A program made the position numbers and the translations under genes. Under the pieces are notes generated by a model, which saw nothing but the letters and a program-made list of their open reading frames with translations, was not told the origin of the DNA and searched no databases. This document shows positions 1 through 6,726 of a stretch of 15,875 nt of DNA, piece after piece. The DNA is taken from contig JAEWLQ010000019.1 of NCBI GenBank assembly GCA_023457495.1, positions 1 to 15,875 on the forward strand, written 5' to 3'. This stretch comes from Pseudomonadota bacterium (GTDB lineage Bacteria; Pseudomonadota; Gammaproteobacteria; Steroidobacterales; Steroidobacteraceae). Positions within the stretch are counted from its first letter, which is position 1; each line of letters starts with the position of its first letter.

Positions 1-715
1 GCTCGCGCACGTGCATGTGCACGTCGCCGGCCGCGACCAGCGGCAGGCCCGACGCGGCGCCGAGCGCGCGGCAGGACGCGAGCCGTTCGCGATCGATGCC
101 GTCGCGCGTGAGCTCGACCGCGATCCAGGCGCGCGGGGCGAAATGCGCGCGCAGCCATTCGTACTGGGCGGCGGCCTCCTCCGGCGCGCGGGTTTCGGGC
201 ATCGCCGGCAACCACAGCGCCAGGGTCCCCTCACCCACGCATTCACCCGGCCCGGGCCGCGCTCCGTCCGCGACGAATTCCTCGACGTCGGCCCGCGAGA
301 GTGAATAGCGGCCCTTCGGCGCCTTGCGCCGGCCGCGCGTGATGAGCCGCGACAGGCGGCCGTAACCGGCGCGGTTGCGCGCGATGAGTACCAGCCGCAA
401 TCCGCAGTCGAGCGTGAACTCCGAGCCGATGAGCAGCTTGATGCCGCCTATCTTCTTGACGGCCGAATGCGCGCGCACCACGCCCGCGAGCGAACACTCG
501 TCGGTGATCGCGAGCGCGGTGTAGCCGAGCTCCCGGGCGCGCGCCACCAGTTCCTCCGCGTGCGACGCCCCGCGCAGGAACGAGAAGTTGCTGACGCAAT
601 GCAGCTCCGCGTATTGAGGACATTCCTCGTTTCCCCCGGCCGGGGCAAAAGGGGACAGACCTGCTTTCGAGGTCTGTCCCCTTTTGCTAGGAAACGAGGA
701 ATGTCCCCATTTCAT
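1..715 (-). CDS. dnaE2: Error-prone DNA polymerase DnaE2/ImuC, N-terminal part (runs off the window edge)
   Basis: This is the alpha-subunit-like error-prone polymerase of the ImuA-ImuB-DnaE2 mutasome, which performs SOS-induced lesion bypass. About 238 residues are visible, all from the N-terminal PHP domain. The family's first conserved block YAELHCVSNFSFLRGASH begins at residue 35; ITDECSLAGVVRAH and, near the edge, AAGDVHMHVRE follow. The start chosen is the ATG at 715-713, which overlaps the imuB stop in an ATGA and implies translational coupling. No ATG, GTG or TTG lies in frame between it and YAELHC. The protein therefore carries about 34 residues ahead of the block where I expect only a few. 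Those residues are encoded by the REP-like inverted repeat at 618-706, which contains no in-frame stop. The identity is firm from sequence motifs and context. Whether the extra N-terminus is tolerated is unknown. Confidence 0.93.
   Translation of the reverse strand, partial: MKWGHSSFPSKRGQTSKAGLSPFAPAGGNEECPQYAELHCVSNFSFLRGASHAEELVARARELGYTALAITDECSLAGVVRAHSAVKKIGGIKLLIGSEFTLDCGLRLVLIARNRAGYGRLSRLITRGRRKAPKGRYSLSRADVEEFVADGARPGPGECVGEGTLALWLPAMPETRAPEEAAAQYEWLRAHFAPRAWIAVELTRDGIDRERLASCRALGAASGLPLVAAGDVHMHVRE
618..706. repeat. REP-like long inverted repeat inside the 5' end of dnaE2
   Basis: Two nested pairs of arms form a long imperfect hairpin. The outer arms are 618-634 (GGACATTCCTCGTTTCC) and 690-706, a perfect 17-bp complement. 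The inner arms are 645-662 (GCAAAAGGGGACAGACCT) and 670-687, a perfect 18-bp complement, around a 7-nt loop. The left side carries about 10 unpaired bases (635-644, GC-only) against 2 on the right. Dispersed palindromes with GGGGACAG-type arms resemble REP/BIME elements mobilised by RAYT (Y1-type) transposases; that assignment is from general knowledge. No second copy or RAYT gene was seen in the window. The element lies wholly between the imuB stop and the first conserved dnaE2 codon. Confidence 0.8.
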
Positions 716-2355
716 CCGAAGATCCCGTGCAGGAACCATGCGCGCTCGCCGTGATTTTCACGATAGATCCACATCCGCACGCCGCGTTTGTCGCGCGCCA
801 CGTAGTAGTCGCGCGCCACGTCGGCGCCATCCCACCAACCGCTTTCGATGCGCTCGGGACCTGCTTCCAGTGCGAGCGCGCCCCGATGCAGCGGCCGGCC
901 GCGCTGCGTCTCGAGCCGCTGCGGCGTCTGCAACAACCACGGCGGCCGCCGAAAAGGGACGGATCCACCGAGTGACGATGAAGGGCCGTCAGGCTGCCGC
1001 TTGTCGTCGATGAACAGATCCGCCCCCCTTTTCCGCCAGGCCTTTTCCGGACGGTGCTCGGATACCAGGCGCAGGCCGTACACCGCCTCCATGCCGAGCC
1101 GTGCGTGCAGGTGTTCGACGAGCGCCGGCATCTCGCCCGCGCTGACGTGACCGCGTTCCCCCGGCGACCACAGCGGGCGGCTGGCATCGATGCGCGTGGT
1201 GAGCGGACCGCTGCGTAATTCGCAGCGACGCACGGGCTCGGGCAATACGAGAGTCGTCAGGCGCTCGCGCAGCAACGAGGCGAGCCGGTCCGCGTCCGCC
1301 TCGGGAGCGGCCAGCCGCAACGTGCACGGCGTCGGCGCGGCGCGGTAATGATGGAAGCGGCATTGCAACGCGGTGATGGCGCGCTGGCGCGTGCGCAGGA
1401 ATTGTTCGAGGCCGGCGAGCAGCGGCGCGAGCGCCTGCAGGATGCGGTCGTGATCCTCGATCTCGTGATCGAGATCGAGCACCTCGCGATAACGCTCGCG
1501 CCGCGCGAGGCGGCGATGCGGATCGGCGCGTCTTCCGAGCAAGCGGTCGAGATCGGCGAGCTGCGTGGGACCGAAGCGTTTGGCGAAGCCCGCGCGCGGC
1601 AGGCGCATGAGTTCGCCCAGCGTGCGCACGCCCATCGCGGCGAGACGCTGATTCTGTTCCTCGGGCCAACGCAGCACCTCGATCGGCAGGGGTTTGAGCC
1701 GCGCGGGCAGCACCGCCGGATCGGTGATGAAACAACGTGCGCCCGCACGCGCCGCCGCGAGGGCGGCCAACGCCGTCGGTGCAAGCGTGAAGCGCGGCTG
1801 CACGCCCGCCTGCACGAGCGCGGGATGCGCGCGGCAGGCATCCCGCAAGCGGCGGCACAACTCGCGTAGTCCGCCGAACAACCGGATGCTGGGTTTGACT
1901 TCGAGCAGCAGTCCGTCGGGCGCTTCGAGAGAGACGAGCGGCGTGAATTCGGCTGCAACGCCGGCGAGCCGCTGCATGAGCTCCTGCTCACGTCCCGGGT
2001 CGCGTGCGCGCGCATCGATGTGAGGCGCGGCGGCGAGCGCCGCGCCGAGCGTCATGCCGACTCTGACGCCCGCGGCCTCGGCCGTGTCATCCGCGGCGAT
2101 GATGCGCCGGTTGTGATCGTCGGGATCGATGACGACCAGCGGCGCGGAACCCGCGGAGGAACGCAACGCGGCGACCGGCAATCGCGGCACGTGCGCGGCG
2201 ATCCACAATTCGCGGGGCTCGAACGCGAGGGCAGCCTGCTCTCCATCCGGTCCCCGGGGCGGCGGCGACGCCGGCCGCACCCGTAAAACGGACGGCGTCT
2301 CCTTCGCCCCGGGGGCGGGTTCGGGGAAAATCAGTCGGTACGCGCGCGGATGCAT
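712..2355 (-). CDS. imuB: ImuB, Y-family polymerase-like mutasome hub
   Basis: ImuB is a catalytically inactive Y-family polymerase homologue that bridges DnaE2 to the beta clamp during SOS lesion bypass. The 547-residue product has the family layout: a start block LWIAAHVPRLPV (50-61), the palm block near 138-162 (EFTPLVSLEAPDGLLLEV, then SIRLFGG), a helix-hairpin-helix-like region (about 220-260), a little-finger region, and the ImuB C-terminus with SGWWDGADVARDYYVARD. The catalytic acidic residues of Pol IV are missing: the DMDxFF motif is HVPRLP and SIDE is SLEA. About 48 residues precede the usual start and include QAALAF (40-45), which resembles a clamp-binding peptide. The gene starts 9 nt after the imuA stop, and its TGA overlaps the dnaE2 ATG. 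The C-terminal extent is certain; the N-terminal start is less so. Confidence 0.93.
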   Translation of the reverse strand: MHPRAYRLIFPEPAPGAKETPSVLRVRPASPPPRGPDGEQAALAFEPRELWIAAHVPRLPVAALRSSAGSAPLVVIDPDDHNRRIIAADDTAEAAGVRVGMTLGAALAAAPHIDARARDPGREQELMQRLAGVAAEFTPLVSLEAPDGLLLEVKPSIRLFGGLRELCRRLRDACRAHPALVQAGVQPRFTLAPTALAALAAARAGARCFITDPAVLPARLKPLPIEVLRWPEEQNQRLAAMGVRTLGELMRLPRAGFAKRFGPTQLADLDRLLGRRADPHRRLARRERYREVLDLDHEIEDHDRILQALAPLLAGLEQFLRTRQRAITALQCRFHHYRAAPTPCTLRLAAPEADADRLASLLRERLTTLVLPEPVRRCELRSGPLTTRIDASRPLWSPGERGHVSAGEMPALVEHLHARLGMEAVYGLRLVSEHRPEKAWRKRGADLFIDDKRQPDGPSSSLGGSVPFRRPPWLLQTPQRLETQRGRPLHRGALALEAGPERIESGWWDGADVARDYYVARDKRGVRMWIYRENHGERAWFLHGIFG

Positions 2356-2364
2356 GGAGGCGCC

Positions 2365-3003
2365 TCACGCCGCCGCGGCCCACGTGAGCTCGATGGGCTC
2401 GCGGCTGCCGCCCCGGCTCTTGAGCAGGCTCACCCGCGCGCCGTGCGCACCGGGCCGCGTCAGCGGCTCGAGCATCACCCGCAACATCGCCGGCGATGCC
2501 TCCTGGGCGAATCGCTGGCTGCGATACAGCACGCCGAGCGCGCGCCCCTGCTCGGCCGCGAGCTGCAGACGGCGGATGGCGCGCGGCGAGGCACGCGGCA
2601 GCCAGGCCAGCGCCGCCTCACAGGCGCCCGAGCGCAACGCCTGCTCATGCGCCCACAACGGCAGATGTGTGCGCACGATGAGCATGCGTTCGAGCGCGAC
2701 GCCGTGCGCGACCAGCGCCGGCGCGAACGGCTCGTGAGGCGGCGAGACCCAGGTGCACCAGCGCGCCGGCGGCGCGCGCGACAACCGGGCGAGCACCGGC
2801 AGCAGTAGATAGAGCTCGCCGACGCCGGGCTCGGGCGTGAGGATCTCTATGAGGCCATGACGCGGCCAACCGCCGCCCGGAAGCCCCGCATCGAGCGCGG
2901 GAAAGCCGGTGGGCAGCGTTTCGAACGCCGCGCGACTGCGCCCTCGCCACACCGACGGGTGTGCGAGCAACTCCTGCAGTTGCTTGTCGTGGGCTGCTGA
3001 CAT
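2365..3003 (-). CDS. imuA: ImuA, SOS mutagenesis accessory protein
   Basis: This is the RecA/SulA-like first member of the imuA-imuB-dnaE2 cassette, needed together with ImuB for damage-induced mutagenesis. The 212-residue product shows the family opening at about residues 29-66: LPTGFPALDAGLPGGGWPRHG followed by EILTPEPGVGELYLLLP. The position of a RecA Walker A loop is occupied by PEPGVGEL, lacking GKT, so ATP binding is doubtful. The central block CTWVSPPHEPFAPALVAHG also fits the family. It lies 16 nt after the stop of the DUF3224 gene, and imuB follows 9 nt after its own stop. The ribosome-binding site is weak, in line with translational coupling. No SOS box was seen directly upstream, so induction probably comes from the lexA promoter. 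Confidence 0.9.
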   Translation of the reverse strand: MSAAHDKQLQELLAHPSVWRGRSRAAFETLPTGFPALDAGLPGGGWPRHGLIEILTPEPGVGELYLLLPVLARLSRAPPARWCTWVSPPHEPFAPALVAHGVALERMLIVRTHLPLWAHEQALRSGACEAALAWLPRASPRAIRRLQLAAEQGRALGVLYRSQRFAQEASPAMLRVMLEPLTRPGAHGARVSLLKSRGGSREPIELTWAAAA

Positions 3004-3019
3004 GGAAAATGCGGGGCGC

Positions 3020-3439
3020 TCACCCAGTTGCCTTGAGCCGTGCCGGCTCAGGAAGGGAATAGATGAAGTCGTAGAAATGTTTGCCGTCGATGATGTTGAT
3101 GCTGAGCGTGCCGGTGAGACCGGTCAGCTCGCCCGTGCCCGAATCCGGCACGACCATGATCGACAGCGTCGGTATACCGCGATTCATGCTTCCCGAATGC
3201 TGCAGCACGAAACTGCCCTTGCGTCCCTCGAGCTCGCCCGTGACGTGATCGATGGCCACGTAACCGGCCGACCCTTTCGTGCCCGTGGCGGCGGACAACA
3301 TCTGCCCGCGCGCGGAGGCCGCAAGGTCGCCGCTGAATTTCTTGAGCAGCAGCATGCGGCCGAACGCCGCTTCGGCCGACACTTCCGCGTTCGGCAAAGG
3401 CCGCAAGGTGACTTCGAAGCTTCCCAAGGCCCGGTTCAT
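3020..3439 (-). CDS. DUF3224 domain protein
   Basis: This 139-residue protein matches the DUF3224 family, a small beta-barrel family thought to resemble allene oxide cyclase; its biochemical role is unknown. Seen in the sequence: GSFEVTLRPLP (6-16), FGRMLLLKKFSGDL (about 26-39), GSAGYVAIDHVTGEL, GRKGSFVLQHSG and VVPDSGTGELTGLTG, the hallmark blocks in the expected order and full length. There is no signal peptide or membrane segment, so it is probably cytoplasmic. Its ATG overlaps the stop of the upstream VOC gene (ATGA), and imuA begins 16 nt downstream. Co-transcription with the mutagenesis cassette is therefore likely, though a role in DNA repair is not shown by sequence. Confidence 0.85.
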   Translation of the reverse strand: MNRALGSFEVTLRPLPNAEVSAEAAFGRMLLLKKFSGDLAASARGQMLSAATGTKGSAGYVAIDHVTGELEGRKGSFVLQHSGSMNRGIPTLSIMVVPDSGTGELTGLTGTLSINIIDGKHFYDFIYSLPEPARLKATG

Positions 3440-3795
3440 TGCGCGGCTCCCGGATTGAAATGCGGGTTCTCGATGATCCCGAGCACGTTGCCGAAAGGAT
3501 CGAGCACGTCGGCGACGCGGATGCCATCACCCACGTCCGTGATCTCGGCGCGCGGCGTCGCCCCCAGTTCCAGGAGCCGCGCGTGCGCGCTCGTGATGTC
3601 CTTCACGCCCCAATAGACGCCGACCGCGGCCCCACTTGCATCGGGCATGAGTCCGAGTTCGTAACCGCCGACGTTGAAGCCCACGTAGAACGGCTGGTCG
3701 AAATACGGCGCGATGCCCAGCGCTTTCGTGTACCAAAGCTTGCCCGCTGCGATATCCGGGGTGCGGTATATCGCCGTTCGTAACCCTAACAACAT
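3436..3795 (-). CDS. VOC family protein (glyoxalase/bleomycin-resistance fold)
   Basis: This is a single vicinal-oxygen-chelate domain of about 119 residues. The paired beta-alpha-beta-beta-beta units are visible: LRTAIYRTPDIAAGKLWYTKALG, then YVGFNVGGYELGLMP, later VYWGVKDITSAHARLLELGA and VLDPFGNVLGIIENP. Members act as metal-dependent lyases or dioxygenases, or as drug-binding proteins; the substrate cannot be read here. I chose the ATG at 3795 because GGAGAG lies 7 nt upstream and the protein then opens directly on the first strand. A GTG ten codons earlier (3825) lacks support. It follows lexA by 71 nt, and its TGA overlaps the DUF3224 ATG, so these two genes are translationally coupled. 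Confidence 0.87.
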   Translation of the reverse strand: MLLGLRTAIYRTPDIAAGKLWYTKALGIAPYFDQPFYVGFNVGGYELGLMPDASGAAVGVYWGVKDITSAHARLLELGATPRAEITDVGDGIRVADVLDPFGNVLGIIENPHFNPGAAQ

Positions 3796-3802
3796 GGGAT
3801 TT

Positions 3803-3808
3803 CTCTCC
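3803..3808 (-). promoter_or_regulatory. Ribosome-binding site deciding the VOC gene start
   Basis: GGAGAG on the minus strand lies 7 nt before the ATG at 3795-3793. It favours that start over the in-frame GTG at 3825. Confidence 0.7.
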
Positions 3809-3830
3809 AGGCGCTCACGCGCCACTCTTC

Positions 3831-3851
3831 ACGCCGTCGAAGCGACGGCGT
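3831..3851 (-). other. Hairpin between lexA and the VOC gene
   Basis: A perfect 9-bp stem (3831-3839 ACGCCGTCG against 3843-3851) with a 3-nt loop sits 15 nt past the lexA stop. No run of U follows on either strand, so it is not a convincing intrinsic terminator. It could stabilise or partly attenuate the lexA transcript before the downstream genes. The structure is seen; the function is inferred. Confidence 0.5.
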
Positions 3852-3866
3852 ACATGAAGTTAAAGA

Positions 3867-4487
3867 TCAGGCGGCCATGGCCTTGCCACGCCGCAGGACA
3901 CCAACGACCACGCCTTCGATGATGAGCGGGTCTTCTTTCACGTTGACCTTGATGGGCTCGAAGTCCGCGTTCTCGGGCAGCAGCCACACGACGGGACCGT
4001 CCTGTTTGTAGCGTTTGACCGTGACTTCGTTTTCGAGGCGCGCCACGATGATCTGTCGGTTGCGCACTTCCGGCGTACGATGCACGGCGACGAGGTCGCC
4101 ATCGAGAATGCCGGCGTCCTTCATCGACATGCCGACGACCTTCAGCAGGTAATGCGGCTTGGGCTGGAAGATCGAAGGATCGATGTCGAGGCGCGATTCG
4201 ATGTTCTCTTCGGCGAGAATGGGACGACCCGCGGCGACGCGGCCGATGAGCGGAAGTCCGAGCTGCTCGCGCATGGTGTCCATGAGCTTGATGCCGCGCG
4301 ACGCACCGGGAACGAGAGCGATGACGCCTTTGCGCGCGAGCGCGCGGAGATGTTCTTCCGCGGCGTTGGGAGATTTGAAGCCGAGTTCGTTCGCGATCTC
4401 GGCGCGCGTGGGCGGCATGCCCGTCTCGACGATGGTGCGCTGGATGAGGCGCAGGATTTCGGTCTGGCGCGGGGTGAGATCGGACAT
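3867..4487 (-). CDS. lexA: LexA, SOS repressor
   Basis: LexA represses SOS genes and cleaves itself when RecA filaments form on damaged DNA. The 206-residue product is full length. The N-terminal winged helix runs through TPRQTEILRLIQ and the recognition-helix region TRAEIANELGFKSPNAAEEHLRAL (27-50). The Ala-Gly cleavage site is A86-G87 in GRVAAGRP. The S24-type peptidase dyad is S121 (VVGMSMKDAG) and K158 (EVTVKRY). An AAGGGA ribosome-binding site lies 7 nt before the ATG. A promoter with an SOS box precedes it (4537-4565), so it is autoregulated. It heads a string of same-strand genes that reaches imuA-imuB-dnaE2. No key residue is missing. Confidence 0.98.
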   Translation of the reverse strand: MSDLTPRQTEILRLIQRTIVETGMPPTRAEIANELGFKSPNAAEEHLRALARKGVIALVPGASRGIKLMDTMREQLGLPLIGRVAAGRPILAEENIESRLDIDPSIFQPKPHYLLKVVGMSMKDAGILDGDLVAVHRTPEVRNRQIIVARLENEVTVKRYKQDGPVVWLLPENADFEPIKVNVKEDPLIIEGVVVGVLRRGKAMAA

Positions 4488-4536
4488 GGCGGATTCCCTT
4501 TAAAGAAGGATCATTCAAAAGATCCGGGGCTGAGGA

Positions 4537-4565
4537 TTTGTACACTGTGAATTCATACAGGTCAA
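4537..4565 (-). promoter_or_regulatory. lexA promoter
   Basis: On the minus strand, a -35 TTGACC (4565-4560) and a -10 TACAAA (4542-4537) are separated by exactly 17 nt. The SOS box fills the spacer, so bound LexA would block RNA polymerase. The expected transcript start leaves a 5' leader of about 40 nt before the ATG at 4487. That leader contains a short GGATC/GATCC inverted repeat (4508-4512 and 4521-4525). Confidence 0.82.
4545..4560. promoter_or_regulatory. LexA operator (SOS box)
   Basis: CTGTGAATTCATACAG matches the gammaproteobacterial consensus CTGT-N8-ACAG exactly, with a GAATTC palindrome just inside. It lies 57 nt upstream of lexA, between its -35 and -10. It also covers the GTG start proposed for the divergent oxidoreductase gene (4547-4549). 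It is the only perfect CTGT-N8-ACAG box I noticed in the window by eye. Confidence 0.92.
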
Positions 4566-6184
4566 GCACGAAAAGCCGCTTCGATGTCGTCGTCATAGGT
4601 GGGGGCCACAACGGCCTCACCTGCGCCTGCTACCTCGCCCAGAAGGGCCTCTCCGTGGGCGTATTCGAGCGCCGTGGCGTCCTGGGCGGCGCCGCGGTGA
4701 CCGAGGAGTTCCACCCGGGGTTCCGCAACTCCACGGCCAGCTACACGGTGAGCCTGCTCAATCCCAAGGTGATCCGGGACCTGCGTCTGAACGAGCACGG
4801 ACTGAAGGTGCTCGAGCGACCCCTGCAGAACTTCCTCCCCCTGCCCGACGGCCGCGCACTCACCGCAGGCCCGGACAGCGCACGCACACACGCGGCGGTG
4901 CGCGCCTTCTCGCCGCGCGACGCCGAACGGCTTCCCGCCTACTACGCCATGCTCGACGCCGCGGTCGAAGTGCTGCGCGCACAGCTGCTCGAAACACCGC
5001 CCGCGGATCCGCGCCGCCTGCGCGACCTGTGGAGCACGCTCAAGCTCGGACGCCATTTCCGCAAGCTCGCGGCGCCCGTGCAGCGCGACATCCACGAGCT
5101 CTTCACGCGCAGCGCCGGCGACTTGTTAGACCACTGGTTCGAGACCGACGCGGTGAAAGCGCTGTTCGGCTTCGACGCGGTGGTCGGCAATTTCGCGAGC
5201 CCCTACACGCCGGGCAGCGGTTACGTGCTGCTGCACCACGTCTTCGGCGAGGTCAACGGCAAGTCCGGCGTCTGGGGCCATGCCGTCGGCGGCATGGGTG
5301 CGATCACGCAGGCGATGGCCGCCGAGGCGCGGCGCCTGGGCGTGCATCTCGAGACCGATGCGCCCGTCAAACGCATCGTGACTCGCGGCGCTCACGCCAC
5401 CGCCATCGAGCTCGAAGACGGACGGGTCATCGAAGGCAATACCTTCGCCGCGAACCTCGGCCCTAAGCCTCTCTATCTGAAACTGCTCGCGGAGGCCGAC
5501 CTGCCCGCCGAATTCCGCGCGCGCATCGAACGGCTGCGGGTTGGCTCGGCGACGTTCCGCATGAACGTCGCGCTGTCCGCATTGCCGAAATTCAGCGCCG
5601 CGCCGCGCGACGACCAGGGGGCGCACCTCGGATCGGGCATCATCCTCGCGCCCTCGCTCGGCTACATGGACCGTGCGTTCGCGGAAGCGCGCATAGAAGG
5701 CATGTCGCGCCGCCCGATCGTGGAAATGCTGATCCCTTCGACGCTCGACGACACGCTCGCCCCGCGTGGGGCTCACGTTGCCTCGTTATTTTGTCAGCAT
5801 TTCTCCTACACCCTTCCCGATGGCCGCGACTGGCGTCAGGAGAAAGCGCGCGCGATCGACCTGATCTTCGATGTGATCGAAGAATACGCACCAAACTTCC
5901 GCTCGCTCGTCGTCGCGCACTCGGCCCTGAGCCCGCTCGATCTCGAGGAAAAACTCGGTCTCGCGGGCGGCGACATCTTCCATGGCGCGTTAGGACTCGA
6001 TCAATTGTGGGCCGCGCGTCCGATGTTAGGTTACGGTGACTATCGCACTCCGCTGAAAAATCTGTACTTGTGTGGTTCGGGCGCGCACCCCGGCGGTGGA
6101 GTCACCGGAATCCCCGGTCACAACGCAGCGCGGGAAATGCTGCGTGATGGTCTGTCAACTCGTGTTAGCGGACCTAATAGCTGA
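4547..6184 (+). CDS. FAD-dependent oxidoreductase, PYROXD2 / phytoene-desaturase-like
   Basis: This flavoprotein of about 545 residues belongs to the amine-oxidase/phytoene-dehydrogenase superfamily and most resembles the PYROXD2 type. The FAD dinucleotide-binding motif VVVIGGGHNG lies at residues 14-23, followed by FERRGVLGGAAVTEE (about 44-58). Other shared blocks are SPYTPGSGYVLLHHVFGEV, GGMGAITQAMA, RPIVEMLIPSTLDDTLAPRG and, at the C-terminus, LYLCGSGAHPGGGVTGIPGHNAA. The substrate is unknown; carotenoid synthesis is not implied, since no crt genes are present. I chose GTG 4547 because GAGGA lies 10 nt upstream. A TTG at 4538 is the alternative, and no other start precedes the FAD motif. 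The start is therefore inside the LexA operator. No signal peptide was seen. Confidence 0.88.
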   Translation: MNSYRSSTKSRFDVVVIGGGHNGLTCACYLAQKGLSVGVFERRGVLGGAAVTEEFHPGFRNSTASYTVSLLNPKVIRDLRLNEHGLKVLERPLQNFLPLPDGRALTAGPDSARTHAAVRAFSPRDAERLPAYYAMLDAAVEVLRAQLLETPPADPRRLRDLWSTLKLGRHFRKLAAPVQRDIHELFTRSAGDLLDHWFETDAVKALFGFDAVVGNFASPYTPGSGYVLLHHVFGEVNGKSGVWGHAVGGMGAITQAMAAEARRLGVHLETDAPVKRIVTRGAHATAIELEDGRVIEGNTFAANLGPKPLYLKLLAEADLPAEFRARIERLRVGSATFRMNVALSALPKFSAAPRDDQGAHLGSGIILAPSLGYMDRAFAEARIEGMSRRPIVEMLIPSTLDDTLAPRGAHVASLFCQHFSYTLPDGRDWRQEKARAIDLIFDVIEEYAPNFRSLVVAHSALSPLDLEEKLGLAGGDIFHGALGLDQLWAARPMLGYGDYRTPLKNLYLCGSGAHPGGGVTGIPGHNAAREMLRDGLSTRVSGPNS

Positions 6185-6355
6185 CGACTCGCACTGTCGC
6201 CACAGGCCGACAGAAATCAAATTTCAGTTGCAAACAACTCGCGAATTTGTTGCAGTTGCGCCCGCCTAATAGACTCTATCTTCACCACATTGCATTTGTT
6301 TGCGTGTTGCGCGAAGTTGGGACTTGCTCAACCACCAATAAGGGGATTGATCGTT
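6185..6355. other. Intergenic region upstream of the lipoprotein gene
   Basis: This AT-richer stretch of 171 nt between the oxidoreductase stop and the lipoprotein start must carry the lipoprotein promoter if that gene is transcribed alone. I see a ribosome-binding site AAGGGG (6340-6345), 10 nt before the ATG. Several TTG-rich words and a small GTTG/CAAC repeat are present near 6235-6250. No -35/-10 pair with good spacing stood out. Confidence 0.4.
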
Positions 6356-6667
6356 ATGAAGAGTGCGCTTATCAAGGTTGCTGCCGTTGCAGCGTTCACC
6401 GTGTTGGCCGGCTGCCAGGATCTGAAGCCTCTGCAAGCCGATGTCGACAACCTCAAACAGCAGGTGGGTCGCCTGACCGCGGACCTCGCTGCCACGAAGA
6501 GTGCGGCCGATGCCGCGACTGCCGCCGCGCAGTCCGCTTCGTCCACCGCGTCGGGCGCGCAGACCGCTGCCAACCAGGCGCTGGCTGCCGCGCAGGCTTC
6601 GCAGTCCTGCTGCGATGCGACCAACGAGAAGATCGACCGGATGTTCCGTCGCTCGATCTCGAAGTAA
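6356..6667 (+). CDS. Small alanine-rich lipoprotein, Lpp/OprI-like
   Basis: The 103-residue product has a lipoprotein signal peptide (1-19) with lipobox LAGC and acylated Cys20. A heptad-like alanine-rich coiled coil follows (about 25-82), starting with LKPLQADVDNLKQQVGRL. The C-terminus, DATNEKIDRMFRRSISK, resembles the end of the Pseudomonas OprI alanine-zipper lipoprotein (ANERALRMLEKASRK), including the terminal Lys that can be joined to peptidoglycan. An outer-membrane tether role is therefore likely. A pair of cysteines (85-86) before the tail is unusual for this type. The ATG at 6356 is preferred because the signal peptide starts there and AAGGGG lies upstream. The gene stands alone, with a strong terminator 24 nt after its stop. 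Confidence 0.85.
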   Translation: MKSALIKVAAVAAFTVLAGCQDLKPLQADVDNLKQQVGRLTADLAATKSAADAATAAAQSASSTASGAQTAANQALAAAQASQSCCDATNEKIDRMFRRSISK

Positions 6668-6691
6668 TCAGAGTCCTTCAGCTCTGACGAA

Positions 6692-6721
6692 AACGCCGCG
6701 CATCTGCGCGGCGTTTTTTTT
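6692..6721 (+). terminator. Intrinsic terminator of the lipoprotein gene, possibly bidirectional
   Basis: A perfect GC-rich inverted repeat, AACGCCGCGCA (6692-6702) and its complement (6705-6715), is followed by eight T (6714-6721). This is a strong rho-independent terminator for the plus strand. Read on the minus strand, the hairpin is followed by only four T, so it may also end the convergent kinase transcript, whose stop is at 6727-6729. Confidence 0.92.
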
Positions 6722-6726
6722 GGTTT

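Noticed and set aside
243..623. A long open frame starting with ATG near the beginning of dnaE2, on the same strand
   Set aside because: Its translation is arginine/alanine-rich with no recognisable motif. The neighbouring frame encodes the conserved DnaE2 PHP domain.
618..706. The long inverted repeat as an intrinsic terminator between imuB and dnaE2
   Set aside because: No T-run follows on either strand, and the minus-strand reading frame passes through it without a stop, ending in conserved DnaE2 sequence.
4547..6184. Carotenoid biosynthesis gene (crtI)
   Set aside because: The fold is related, but the specific blocks match PYROXD2-type proteins better and no carotenoid genes are nearby.
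6193..6212. CTGT and ACAG words upstream of the lipoprotein as a possible second SOS box
   Set aside because: The spacing is 4 or 12, not 8, so it does not fit the LexA consensus.
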